From contig NC_062975.1 of assembly GCF_023078275.1 (NCBI RefSeq), positions 8,283,141 to 8,347,140 of the forward strand: a stretch of DNA of 64,000 nucleotides, in the 5' to 3' direction. Position 1 is the first letter of the stretch. Each line of letters begins with the position of its first letter. The notes beneath the pieces were generated by a model. The model had not been told where the DNA came from, did no database searches, and saw only the letters and a list, made by a program, of their open reading frames with translations. The position numbers and the translations under genes were made by a program. Below are positions 30,991-41,330 of this stretch, piece by piece. The stretch comes from Leguminivora glycinivorella (Eukaryota; Arthropoda; Insecta; Lepidoptera; Tortricidae).

Positions 30991-31650
30991 TTCTATCTTT
31001 GGGATCCGTTCGCCCGTAGGCGTCGAAAACTTGAATTATATGACAGTTTCAGAGTTGACGTTTCGCTACACCACAGAACCTGGTGCAAGAACGGCAGACC
31101 AGCGGGACGGGAGGATCCACGAGTTAGAAGCGATATCGCTGGGGTCGTCGAACGGGTAGAGAAAGCGGCGGCGTCCGGGCCGGGAGGGGCGACGGTTTCG
31201 GCGCGCGCTATCGATCGGATCGCATACCTTCCTGCGGCCGCAGCAGAGCATCCTCCGAGCGCGCGACTGTCCGCCCGGCGAAGACTTCAACCTGGTAAGT
31301 TTTCGCCACTGCATGGGTGCTGTTAGCGCGGCGCGTGCCGGCGCGGCCGCGGGCCCGGGGACTCGCGCATCGCGGCCGGGACGCGGGCGGAGCGCGCGAG
31401 CCTTCCTCGCGGAGTGCCCGCCGGCCGCCCGCGCATGCGCGCCGCCGCCCGCCCTCACACCACCCTCCTACTCCCTTTGCGATTAATAATTCCGGCTACG
31501 CTGCCAGTGCGTATGTGGGTTAGTTTTTTGGCGATCGATGCCGCTATTTGGTGCGAGCCGCTTCCGGTCGCTAGACCGTCGCGGTGCAGCCGAGACGAAG
31601 GCAGACGACCTTTTAATTGCCGACGTCCGGCGATAGCGCCGTGCCGCTAA
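30990..31650 (+). promoter_or_regulatory. CpG-rich island, candidate promoter and first exon
   Basis: From about 31060 to 31640 the sequence is sharply GC- and CpG-rich (for example gcgcggcgcgtgccggcgcg) in an otherwise AT-rich window. There is no repeat-family match and no convincing ORF on either strand; the long ORFs are Ala/Arg/Pro-rich by composition. A strong donor CCTG|GTAAGT ends a possible 5' UTR exon at 31294. Insect housekeeping and developmental genes often have such GC-rich leader exons. Together with the ATG exon at 31986, this is the best candidate promoter in the window. Confidence 0.5.
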
Positions 31651-31985
31651 TGTAGGGATAAACGCATGGATTACTATAAACTGCTATCTCAGATTAGACA
31701 TGAGTAAAACGTGCTATCAGTGAATTGGCAACATGGATCTGCTGGTTTATTTATTTAGATACAGTTACGACTAATTAAAAATGCTTAGGTATAGGCCTCG
31801 TATAATACACATTGGTTGTTAGACCACCATTTACCTAGAGAACATTTACAAATACCTATTTGTTATCTTAGTTTATTATTTTTATAATCAGATTGTATTA
31901 ATTTAAGTGGTAATTAGAATGAACTCCTCACTCAACCTTACACATAATATTCTAGCAAATGTAATTAGCCTTAATTATCTTTCAG

Positions 31986-32137
31986 ATCGTGTGATGGATA
32001 GTGTCCATAATACGAGTAAACTACATTTTAAAGGACGACCCGCAGACCGGGAGCAACCGCACAAGGAACCGAACGTTGTGAGCATCATGTTGGCAGCACC
32101 ATATAGGAATATGAATGTTCGAAATAAGTTCGAATGA
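31986..32137 (+). CDS. Candidate first coding exon downstream of the CpG island
   Basis: The acceptor TTATCTTTCAG (ending 31985) is the best polypyrimidine-AG seen nearby. Eight bases later ATG at 31994, with G at +4, opens MDSVHNTSKLHFKGRPADRE, continues QPHKEPNVVSIMLAAPYRN and stops at 32135-32137. The exon may instead end at a GTGAGC inside codon block NVV (about 32077) or at GAG|GTAGAT (about 32160). Spliced to the GC-rich exon ending 31294, it would give a 691 bp intron and a non-coding leader. The product is not recognised; if it is spliced further, this is only the N-terminus. Confidence 0.4.
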
Positions 32138-32164
32138 ACTTGTAGTTAGACATTTTAGAGGTAG

Positions 32165-32735
32165 ATACATATTCCCCTTATAACTTGACAAGTTAGTTAC
32201 TTACTTCGTTTATGTTTTAACTATTTCGGACAAAACTACAAATTAGAATAAACAATATTTGATTGCTAATTGAGGCTTGGGGTGCGTTTATAATTAAGCT
32301 CCACACAAAACATGTGTCTTTTTTTTGATAAAACTAAAAGAAATAATTCACGCCGCATTGTAGAATATAACTAGGTCTTAGGAACTTTCAGAGCACTGTG
32401 TCACTGTAAGTAATATTCCAGACTAAGAATTGTGAATTAGCTTAAGAGTTGTAAGTTTCTCACTTGGGTTATTCATCAATAGCATATCTGTGCTTTTGAA
32501 ACCGAGAAATCCGATTCCTGGCATACAAACTTGGCCGATAATGTGAGGTTAGTCTAATAGCACTTACAAAAATATATGGTAGCATTGGCAGAAAATAAAA
32601 TTTGCCATTAAGTTCGCCTTCTGTACACTATAAGGTTTTTTTTGCTCCATTAAGTTTAAATAAATAAGACATTTACCATTTTTATAAGGTACATGTAAGA
32701 TTTCAAAAAATCCTGAAATTAATATAGTCCTGCCA
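32165..32735. other. Intron-like or intergenic, nothing recognised
   Basis: AT-rich with no shared repeats. It could be intron of the 31 kb candidate gene. Confidence 0.35.
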
Positions 32736-32737
32736 CT

Positions 32738-32903
32738 CTGACGTTCACCAATTCAGCTGGCCTAGCCAAAATTACAATCGTTGACGCTAGACACGGAACG
32801 AAACGAAGTCTGGCTCTGTCGCGCCAACATGGAAGAGCGATAGAGATAGCTATAACGATAATAATATTGTCGTAAGCGTTTGTGCATTCGACTACGTACC
32901 CAG
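32738..32903 (-). repeat. MITE family B copy, diverged
   Basis: 'ggcctagccaaaattacaat' to 'tgtgcattcgactacgtacc', with 'gctctgtcgcgccaacatgg' core, reverse orientation. Confidence 0.65.
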
Positions 32904-33132
32904 GGCCGCTTTGAGACCGTCCCGTCACTTTTCTACTCAGATTAATGGAATTTCAACGACCTCTCTGTGCGCAGTAAAAAAATAAAATCGTTAGCCTGAA
33001 ACTTTTAGACTGCATCCATCACCCAATAACGGGAACTAAGCGGATCCTGAGTGGTCAGTTTTTATGGAATTGCCACTTAAAGTAATTAGTTTGAATGGGT
33101 ATTACAAAAAAATGTAATGGGAATCCATTTAA

Positions 33133-34533
33133 GCCTGGAAAACAGCCCTAATAAAACCTATTCCCAAGAAAAGTAACCCAAGTGAATTTAAAGATCTGCG
33201 ACCTATTAGTATCTTGCCTTTTTTGTCGAAAGTTCTGGAAAAAGCTGTATGCCTACAAATAACTGAGTATCTTGAAACTAATTGCATTTTGCCGCCAAAA
33301 CAATCAGGTTTTAGGTCTGGACGTAGTACCGCAACGGCCTTGTTGGATGTTGTTGATGACGTCTTGACTGAAATTGATTCTGGAAATGGGACGGTTATGG
33401 TACTACTAGACTTTTCTCGTGCTTTTGACACAATAGACCAAAACCTGTTAATCTCTAAACTTGCCTACTACGGTTTCGATATGCTAGCACTCAAATGGTT
33501 TTCTAGCTATTTGAGTGGCCGGCTTCAGAGAACAAAATTAAGCAATGAGAATGGTACCAGTAAGATTTCTGAAGATTCACCCGTCTCTCGTGGCGTTCCA
33601 CAGGGTTCTATACTGGGTCCAATTTTATATATTCTATATAGCGCAGATATAGTAAACTCCATCCAGAACTGCCGATATCACATCTATGCCGATGATCTCC
33701 AAGTATATCTCCCAATTAAGCTAAATCAAATTTCTTCTGCAGTAAATAGCATTAACACTGACTTGTCTCGAATAGTTCAATGGTCCAATAGAAACAGTTT
33801 ATTTTTAAACCCCTTAAAATCTAAATTTCTAATATTAGGTACGGAAAAGCAACGGCGTCAAATTAAAAACTGTAATCCGATTATTAAGATGGGTTTTGAC
33901 TCTATTGAACAAGTAGATGAAGCTCGAAACTTGGGTGTTCTCATGGATGGCAAATTAAGATTTCACAATCATGTTTTAGAAACTTCCAGAAATTGTTTTT
34001 ACCGACTCAAAATACTGTACCGTGTCCGTAAATATTTATCTACCGATGTTCGAATCTATCTCTGTGAGTCTTTAATCCTCTCTAAACTTAACTATGCAGA
34101 TTCAGTCATAGGTGGTTGTCTGTTGGGTCAAACCAAAAAACTAATACAGCGAGTACAAAATGCTTGTGCTCGTTTCTGTTTCCACATACCACCAAGGACT
34201 CATGTTACACCTTTCCTTAATAATAGTGGGTTAATGAACATGGAGTCACGACGAGCACTGCATTTCGCTTGTATGCTTTTTGGCATTGTGAAAACTTTAA
34301 CACCCCATTATCTAGCAGCTAAGCTGGAATTTTCCCAACGTCACATAAGGGGTGCTAGTCGCCTTGCTTGTCCTCGGCACAATACATCTGCATTTCGTGG
34401 CAGTTTCAGGTACTCTGCCACGAAGTGCTGGAACAATATACCGCCACCCATCCGCAACTCAGCGTCTGTTCAATCCTTTAAAATTAAGTATAAAAAGCAC
34501 ATTCTGAATTCTCAAAAATTGTGTCTAAATTAA
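33133..34533 (+). CDS. Non-LTR reverse transcriptase, C-terminal two-thirds
   Basis: The frame is open from 33133 with no internal stop; there is no true ATG because the element is truncated, and the TTG at 33214 is a convenience start. Numbered from 33214: the LP..SKVLEKAV fingers motif is at 2-12, QSGFRSGRST at 30-39, palm motif A LLDFSRAFD at 64-72 (catalytic Asp 66), GVPQGSILGP at 127-136, and YADD at 158-161 (catalytic Asp 160 and 161). A thumb with NLGVLMDGKLRF and a cysteine-containing tail follow. The N-terminal endonuclease and ORF1 are absent. The RT catalytic residues are intact, so the copy is young, but it cannot retrotranspose alone. Confidence 0.9.
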   Translation, partial: AWKTALIKPIPKKSNPSEFKDLRPISILPFLSKVLEKAVCLQITEYLETNCILPPKQSGFRSGRSTATALLDVVDDVLTEIDSGNGTVMVLLDFSRAFDTIDQNLLISKLAYYGFDMLALKWFSSYLSGRLQRTKLSNENGTSKISEDSPVSRGVPQGSILGPILYILYSADIVNSIQNCRYHIYADDLQVYLPIKLNQISSAVNSINTDLSRIVQWSNRNSLFLNPLKSKFLILGTEKQRRQIKNCNPIIKMGFDSIEQVDEARNLGVLMDGKLRFHNHVLETSRNCFYRLKILYRVRKYLSTDVRIYLCESLILSKLNYADSVIGGCLLGQTKKLIQRVQNACARFCFHIPPRTHVTPFLNNSGLMNMESRRALHFACMLFGIVKTLTPHYLAAKLEFSQRHIRGASRLACPRHNTSAFRGSFRYSATKCWNNIPPPIRNSASVQSFKIKYKKHILNSQKLCLN

Positions 34534-34917
34534 GTGCCGATTATATAACATCTCTGTTTTTGTGTCAAAGTATAAAATAATAGTAATAAGTAAAAATAAA
34601 AACCTGTTTCTCTTGATTAAGTGTCGTGGCTCATTATAATGTTTAGTTTACTTAGTACAGTATAACTTGTCGTTATATTATGGTTATTATTTTATGTTAT
34701 TATATCCTGTAAATTATACATATTTGTTCCGTTTGTATGTAATGGAAGGGTTGCCACGGAAGACCAGCGTCAAAGTATCCAAAAGGTACCTTGACACCAA
34801 GCTGAGTGGAAACCTTTTCAGTGACGTTTTATTTCAATTTTTGTGACATCTTTTTGTAATTTATATTCGTTTAAGCGTCCTGAATAAAGTTTTTTCTATT
34901 CTATATTCTATTCTATT
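33133..34917 (+). mobile_element. 5'-truncated Jockey/CR1-like LINE with intact RT core
   Basis: The insertion carries the 3' two-fifths of a non-LTR element: open frame 33133-34533, a 3' UTR of about 380 bp, 'cctgaataaagttttttcta' and a (TTCTA)n tail at about 34893-34917. The 5' end is truncated at about 33120 in AT-rich DNA. It is the least degraded LINE in the window. Confidence 0.9.
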
Positions 34918-34945
34918 TAAGGACTTTAAAGGCTAAATACCTATA

Positions 34946-35277
34946 TAAGGTCCACTTGTACCAACCACTTAACGAGGGTTAACCCAACCCACCATTTTAT
35001 ATGGAGGGTTCACCCGAGGGTTAACTCACCATTTTATATGGAACTAGCTTTTGCCCGCGGCTTCGCTCGCGTTAGAAAGAGACATAAAGTAGCCTATGTC
35101 ACTCTCCATCCCTTCACCTATTTCCGCTTAAAAATCACGTCAATTCGTCACTCCGTTTTACCGTCAAAGACGGACAAATAAACAAACACACACACTTTCC
35201 CATTTATAATATTAGTATGGATTTGACAGTTGACAGCCCACTAACCCTGAGTTAAGTGGTTGGTGCAAGTGGGCCTA
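34946..35277. repeat. MITE family M2 split by a family C insertion
   Basis: Outer ends aaggtccacttgtaccaacc and ggttggtgcaagtgggccta are inverted. The left half has an internal duplication of 'accattttatatggagggtt'-type sequence. The body is interrupted at 35043-35215; compare the intact copy at 1905-1999. Confidence 0.82.
35043..35215 (+). mobile_element. Family C repeat inserted in M2, 6 bp target duplication
   Basis: 'actagcttttgcccgcggct' to 'cccatttataatattag', flanked by TATGGA at 35037-35042 and 35216-35221. The empty site (ttatatggaatttgacag) is known from the complement of 1905-1999, so the inserted length is 173 bp. This fixes the true termini of family C and shows it is mobile. 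Confidence 0.85.
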
Positions 35278-35764
35278 AATGGCGTAACTTTTTCTATGAA
35301 GAATATGGTCCCATAGTTACGTAAGCCGAAATGGTATCACGTCAAAAAAACCGCCAATTGTTGCTGACGCTTTGGATTTCAAAGTTTTTAGACACAAAAG
35401 ATTTTTAATATTTAGAATTTATAATATATTTTCTGACGATCATGATGAGAAGATAAACATACTTTTGACATGTAAGTAGTAGTGTATTTTTTTAAAATCA
35501 TGAAATAAAGAAAATAAATAATAATATAAACAAATGACACGAAGAATCCAACCAATACAACAGAGCCCTTAATTTGAAGATAGCGTGGCCGTGTGTTGAC
35601 CGGATTGATTGTAGCAATTCTCGGAAGTATATTTACGAATATTTCTACTGTTTCAGCAAAATAATTTGCTAAAATTTACAAAATTGTTGCAAGTAAGCCC
35701 AAAGATTAATTCTAGAACGACTACTTTCGTTATAAAAGGTAATTGTCAAATCTAGGGTGAACAG

Positions 35765-35866
35765 GTGCATCTTCTGGGCGAGCTCACTCCATCGTAGGCC
35801 ACGTTTTTGTCTTTGGTTAGTCTGTGGCCAAGAGTAAGCCCATTTATAATAATAATAAAATCACTA
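35765..35866 (+). mobile_element. S1 SINE, plus-strand copy
   Basis: 'gcatcttctgggcgagctca' to 'aagcccatttataataataa'. This is the only plus-orientation copy and shows the 3' (ATA)n tail. Confidence 0.75.
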
Positions 35867-35867
35867 G

Positions 35868-36300
35868 CTGACAGGACTATTGTAGCCAATAAGCCTGACA
35901 TTGTCATAATAGATTGATCGCAACCGACATCACCATCCCCCAGAAGGACGTCCAGTAAGTACCTAATAAACTTGGCTTATGAGATAACCGCCATGTGGGA
36001 TGTTGATTCGACGATCATTGTCCCGATAGTCGTTTCAGTGAACAGTCTCATAGCGAAGAGTCTCGACCAACATCTTAAGAGACTCTCGCTAGGTGGCTGG
36101 ATCAAGGGTCATATGCAGAAGGCGGTGATCTTGGACACGGCGCGTATAGTCCGACGGTTCCTCTCTCTGCAGCCCTAACCACCGGCAGCTTGGGCCCCAC
36201 CCCGCTGCTGGCGGCACCCTAGGTTAGCTTTTTTATAATGTGTTTGTATATTTTGTATTGTTTTGTGAGTGGTTTTGTATTTTACTTTTATAATCATATT
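35868..36300 (+). pseudogene. R2/R4-like LINE C-terminal domain relic
   Basis: Two frames contain LADRTIVANKPDIVIID and then VDSTIIVPIVVSVNSLIAKS with MQKAVILDTARIVRRFLSL and a stop at 36178. The PDIVIID motif and the 'IVPIVxS..LI.KSL..L' pattern recall the C-terminal restriction-like endonuclease region of R2/R4/Dong-type retrotransposons. The segments are in different frames and the catalytic Lys region is lost, so it is a relic. It directly abuts the S1 tail on the left. Confidence 0.5.
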
Positions 36301-36432
36301 ATAAAATAGCCTAGCCTAAGAGTTAAAGTGAATAAAGATAATAATAAAAATATATTCGGTTCAAAATATATTTGTGGTTTTGAAGTATTACAGTGATAAA
36401 CTCGTAGAATGAAAACACAATAGACATTAATA

Positions 36433-37030
36433 TTGTGGTTGGGTGGTGCGTCGTTTGCGTTGAGAAAACTGAGGCCTCTTATTTCGGCAGAAGCCTTAAA
36501 GCAGGTGTACTTTGCGCATTTCCATTCTATCATGGCATACGGCTCACTGCTCTGGGGCAATTCTACTGATGCAAAAAGAGTCCTTATAATGCAGAAACGC
36601 GCAATACGTACACTTGCCGGTGTAAAAGACAGGTACCCTTGTAGAGAGCTCTTCGGTTCTCAACGTATAATGACGCACTACTCACAATATCTGTTCGACG
36701 TACTGCTGTATGTTAGACATAATATATCCCAATTTGCACGCATAGACTTTCCGGGCAAACAGCTTCGATCTACAGGCCGTCTGAGAACAGTCCCCCGTCG
36801 CATGGCACTTTCAAGAAAGAACCCTCGAGTCATCGGCCCTACTTACTATGAGCACTTACCTGCCGATCTGAGAAATGAGCCATGTGACGAAGCATTTAAG
36901 CGCAAATTGAGAAACCTTTTGTTAGATAACCCCATGTACTCTGTAAATGAGTACATGAATTTGAATTTTTAATGACCGATGATATAATTATACCTATATT
37001 TCTCTGTTATATAATATTTTCTTGCTTCGT
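36433..37030 (+). mobile_element. 5'-truncated Jockey/CR1-like LINE, second family member
   Basis: The open frame to 36972 encodes FALRKLRPLISAEALKQVYF, MQKRAIRTLAG, RVIGPTYYEHLPADL and FKRKLRNLLLDNPMYSVNEY, homologous to the 10945 element (shared MQKRAIR motif and same end architecture). It is truncated after the palm domain. The 3' UTR is short and the boundary with the next MITE is near 37030; no clear simple-repeat tail remains. Confidence 0.8.
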
Positions 37031-37035
37031 ATTAA

Positions 37036-37150
37036 ATGTATAGTGTGCACGGTAAAACGTCCCACTTTGTCAGTTTAGGCATATAAAGATACAAGTAAAT
37101 CTCGCCTTAATGGTAACCAACAAAGTGGAACGTTTTACTAAACACACTCA
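37036..37150. repeat. MITE family Q, copy 1
   Basis: 'gtgtgcacggtaaaacgtcc' and 'acgttttactaaacacactc' are near-inverted, with interior 'tacaagtaaatctcgcctta' shared with 48192 and 54745. Confidence 0.65.
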
Positions 37151-37177
37151 CAAATATCAATTACATGTTGCTATCTA

Positions 37178-37566
37178 CATACACCGCGTTTTTATTGAAT
37201 TCCGTTAACTTCGGCATATAGTTAGGTCCATTATAGGAAACAGAATAGCATAGTTAGTTTTTTCTAATTCGTAACTTCTACCGTAAAAATACCATACACC
37301 TGCGATAGATGTTACATCAATTGCTGTTAAGAAACGGGCTTTGAATGTTCAATATGCGATTGACATGTCATAGTTTTACTTCGTGTGAGTTAATTCTAAA
37401 GCCCGTTTCTCAACAGAAATTAAAGTAACATCTATCGCAGGTGTTGAAGGGTTTTTTTTTTAGAAAAAAAAAATTAATTAAGAAAACTAACCACGCCATT
37501 CTGTTTCCTATAATGGACCTAACTATATGCCGAAGTTAACGGAATTCAATAAAAAACGGCGTATAT
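37178..37566. mobile_element. Inverted-repeat element, about 390 bp
   Basis: Arms 'tattgaattccgttaacttc', 'gttaggtccattataggaaa' and 'acctgcgatagatgttac' are mirrored on the right (37400-37566), with AT-rich loops between. Non-coding. Confidence 0.8.
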
Positions 37567-37855
37567 GTAATCATTACCTATATGATAATGAGTTAAAATA
37601 TTCAATTTCATAGGTTACTTGGCTGACTTGGCTCCAAGGGTGAAATTATTCTAATTCCAAATCTCAATTTATTATAGAAGATCATTAAAACATTTTAGTA
37701 ACTTTTCGTATCAGTATTTGCTTTGCGATTTTTACTTATTTAACATGGATTCGCGAATATTTGATTTGCTTTTATCAATTTTATTTATCACTTGATTTGA
37801 CTTTTATTATTAAGATATTTTGCTTTTCATTCAAAATACTCTGAACATCACTACA

Positions 37856-38142
37856 TAGTATAAAACAAAGTCGCTTCTTGCCGTCTGTCTGTCTGTCCAT
37901 AAATATGTATGTTTCTAATCTGATCTTTAAAACTAAGAAACGGATTTTGATGTTTTTAGGTGATGCATGCTAATTAACTCTTTCAACGATTTTTGGTTTG
38001 ATCAAAGTATCTCTTATAGTTTTTGAGATAGGTTGATTTAACTGTAATTTTGGCAGGTGTATAAATTGACATAATAAGTTTATTATATTTGCTGCTACGG
38101 AACCCTTTGTGCGCGAGCCCGACTCGCACTTGGCCGGTTTTT
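37856..38142 (+). repeat. Interspersed repeat family W, copy 1
   Basis: 'gtcgcttcttgccgtctgtc' and the terminal 'gactcgcacttggccggttt' are shared with 54190-54748. Class unknown. Confidence 0.6.
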
Positions 38143-38180
38143 TTATTTAATAGAGCGTTAAAGTAGAAAGGTTTGTACCT

Positions 38181-38598
38181 AACTATCTTTTGCCCGCAGC
38201 TTCGCTCGCATTAAATTCGAAAATTGCGGAATGGTCTATACAAAGTTCCAACCCCCATTTTAGGGAAAGTGGGGTTAGAAAGAGACAAAAAGTAATCTAT
38301 GTCATTCTCCAACCCTTCAACTATCTCCCCTTAAAAAATCACGTCAATTCGTCTCTCCGTTTTGCCGTGAAAGAGGGACAAACAAACAGACACACACATT
38401 TTACCATTTATAATATTATACTAGCTTTTGCCCGCGGCTTCGCTCGCGTTAGAAAGAGACAAAAAGTAGCCTTTGTCACTCTCCATACCTTCAACTATCT
38501 CAACTTAAAAAATCACATCAATTCGTCGCTCCGTTTTACCGTGAAAGACGGACAAACAAACAGACACACACACATTCCCATTTATAATATTAGTTTGG
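38181..38598 (+). repeat. Two tandem family C copies
   Basis: Copy one (38181-38418, long form with the 'gaaagtggggttagaaagag' block) and copy two (38425-38598, short form) lie head to tail, separated by 'atactagc'. The 157-codon plus-strand ORF across them is a repeat artefact. Confidence 0.8.
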
Positions 38599-38692
38599 AT
38601 ATACAGAGTGGGGCCTGTAACAAAGGCGAAGAATTGAACTCTAGGCTATTCTCCTTATACTGATCAACATTTGTTCGGCGACTTTTGAAATA

Positions 38693-39118
38693 GTTATTTG
38701 TTATACAAGGGGGCAAAGTTGTATTTTAACGTCGAGTGTGGAATTGAAAAACGAGCAAGTGAAAGGATTCTATAGTTGAACCACGAGCGAAGCGAGTGGT
38801 TCGAGAATAGAATCCTGAACTTGCGAGTTTTTTAACACACGAGAAGTAAAATACATTTGCACCCGAGTGTAACACAAAACTTTTCCCCTTACTATAGCGA
38901 GGAAACTACAACGCAAAAAATGCGTTTATCACTGCTTCCAGTATTTCCACAGGTGGTAAATCATCTTTATTACTAGATTCACCTACTTTTATCAATTTTA
39001 AAGCAGTCAATTTGATTTTATTCAAGGTCAAATTACTTTACTCACTAGTGGATAAAATGCGTTTTTACCCGCTGGTATTAAAGGACAAAACACGTGTTTC
39101 CGAGCTAGTGAGGGGAAA
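38693..39118 (-). repeat. Family A copy 2 (minus)
   Basis: Complement of the standard copy, from 'ttatttgttatacaaggggg' to 'acacgtgtttccgagctagt'. Confidence 0.9.
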
Positions 39119-39549
39119 ATAACTTTTTCCCCTCACTAGCTCGGAAACACGTGTTTTGTCCTTCAATATCAGCAGGTAAAAACGCATTTTATCCACTAGT
39201 GGGTAAAGTTATTTGACCTTGAATAAAGTCAAATTCACTGGTTTAAAATTACTAAAAGTAGGTGAATCTAGTAATATAAAGATGATTTACCACCTGTGGA
39301 ACTGTTGGAAGCAGTGATAAACGCATTTTTTGCGTTGAAGTTTCCTCGCTACAGTGAGGGGAAAAGTTTTGTGTTACACTCGGGTGCAAATGTATTTTAC
39401 TTCTCGTGTGTTAAAAAACTCGCAAGTTCAGGATTCTATTCTCGAACCACTCGCTTCGCTCGTGGTTCAACTATAGAATCCTTTCACTTGCTCGTTTTTC
39501 AATTCCACACTCGGCGTTAAAATACAACTTTGCCCCCTTGTATAACAAA
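39119..39549 (+). repeat. Family A copy 3 (plus)
   Basis: Standard orientation, 'cctcactagctcggaaacac' to 'ttgtataacaaataac'. A few differences from copy 2 show the two are not a simple recent duplication. Confidence 0.9.
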
Positions 39550-39814
39550 TAACTAGTATTTTGATTTTTATCACCCTTGAAAGTTTTTTCTAAGAGGTAA
39601 TGTAAGGCGAATTCTGTTAAGTCTAAAGTGTGACAGACAACATCAATGACAACAATAATGGAGTACATTGGAGCTAATATTTATTTTGTATGAAAAATTA
39701 AAAATTTAAAGACTTCATAATTTTTAAAAGTCACTGAACAAATGTTGATCAGTATAAGGAGAATAGCCTACAGTTCAATTCTTCGCCTTTGTTACAGGCC
39801 CCACTCTATATATG

Positions 39815-40205
39815 GATAGGTATAAATACAATTACCCGTGCGAAGCCAGGGTGGGTCGCTACTACCTATATTACATATACATTTGCAAATTACAATTATT
39901 AAAATCTTCTCGTATCATGGTTATCTCTTGATTCAATTCTGAAAGATAAATAGTCCTTAGGTAATTGAAAGGATTTTTACCAGACATAAAGAAAACCATG
40001 TTTAAAGTAACAGAAACATAGAAAAGGGAAAATTAAAAATAAACCAACTCCTCTTATATTGAACAATTTAAGCATGAGCCCATTCGTTATCTAGATTACA
40101 AGGTTGACGGATTGACTAGTCAATTGTTTTGTTACTAATATGCCGATAAAGAACTACGTTATTAGACGAAAGAAGACAGATTTATACACACTTAAATAAG
40201 ATAGT
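39815..40205. other. No recognised feature
   Basis: Only a short 'attacccgtgcgaagccagg' repeat scrap at 39830; otherwise AT-rich. Confidence 0.4.
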
Positions 40206-40214
40206 ATATTACGA

Positions 40215-40575
40215 TACAAGTGAGTTACGGATTTCCTTTTCGAACGTGTTTCGTACGGGTCAGGTCGAAACCTCGGAGGGCCACCTGTACTGAAAAACGT
40301 CGTACGACACACGTCCGAAAAGGAAATTCGTAACTCGTGTCGATTTAAGACACTCTTTTCGGTCGTGTTTTAATTTTTCGCCACTTGTTTCGAACTTCCT
40401 TCCTTCCACACTTGTATCGTACTGTAATGTACTACTTCAGTACAGATGGTGCTTTTTATTACTCACTGGTGCGAGAAGTGGTTCATTTTATGTCAGGTCG
40501 AAACTTCGGAGGGCCATCTGTAGGTATTGGAAAACGTCGTACGATACACGTGCGAAAAGGAAATTCGTAGAGCTT
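40215..40575. repeat. Element with two direct 75 bp repeats and inverted ends
   Basis: 'caggtcgaaacctcggaggg' ... 'cgtccgaaaaggaaattcgt' (about 40260-40335) recurs at about 40494-40570 with 'gatacacgtgcgaaaagg'. Outer 'gagttacggatttccttttc' is inverted to the repeat ends. Confidence 0.6.
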
Positions 40576-41325
40576 CCTTTTTCAGCACTTGTATCGTAAT
40601 GTTCTATTTCTATTAAGCGTACGAAGATACTTCATTACGTTCATAAAATATGACTGTACGTGTACCTGACCTACAAAGTTGAGCGACATAATTTCAGATT
40701 TATGACTTCAGAAATAACAAAACTTGTTATTATGTGTTATTCTTAAACTTTGTCCGTGATGTTGTTAGACCAAATGTGTAAGTATACCAACTCCGTATAA
40801 TCGTAGTTGTCAGGCAAGAGGGCGATTTGCTTGATTCCGGAATATTAAGGCTATACAATGTTGACAACGCTCCTTGGTGGGGAAATTTCAATTTAGCTTG
40901 TGGCTATTTTGCGTAATGGAATCTGACCTGAAGTAATCAAGTGATTTGGTACTAAGGAGTTTTTAAATTTATGAATATAAACATAATAATTGGTTACCAT
41001 CATCCTTCTCAATATTAAGCTCTTTACTTAGCAAGTACTTATTTTCTTTTCATTGTACCTACGGGAATATTTTAGCCTCCTAGACCATTTTTCAACTTCA
41101 TATGCCTACAGAATGAATTTGCGAGCTTCATCGATGTAGGGATGTAAAAGAAAAACAAATCAAAATAATATTTTATAAAATAACTTGATTTGTTCCCTAC
41201 TTCGATAGATGGCAGCACCATCTCTCTCGCTATATCGTAATCCTGCAAAAGGATTCATATAGGAGGTGCAAGCACAAATTGCTCGCCCTTAGAGTTGGTC
41301 AAAGGCGCCTAGCCTTCAGAGATAA
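40576..41325. other. No recognised gene
   Basis: Short ORFs only; no shared repeat seen. 41190-41240 has 'gatggcagcaccatctctct', not further assignable. Confidence 0.4.
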
Positions 41326-41330
41326 CATAC

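Larger units (their letters stand above)
38602..39812. mobile_element. Nested palindrome: MITE hosting an inverted pair of family A
   Basis: Outer arms 'acagagtggggcctgtaaca', 'ttgaactctaggctattctc' and 'gatcaacatttgttcgg' are mirrored at 39725-39812. Inside sit family A in minus orientation (38693-39118) and family A in plus orientation (39119-39549), meeting at 'tgaggggaaaataacttttt'. The whole is about 1.2 kb and could fold back on itself almost end to end. Confidence 0.85.

Noticed and set aside
31066..31458. Minus-strand 130-codon and plus-strand 120-codon ORFs in the GC-rich island
   Set aside because: Ala/Arg/Pro-rich by base composition, no domain, open in several frames at once; typical of GC-rich non-coding DNA.
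38190..38663. 157-codon plus-strand ORF
   Set aside because: It runs through two tandem family C repeats, which repeat its peptide (FAVKEGQTNRHTH / FTVKDGQTNRHTH); an artefact of the repeat being open.
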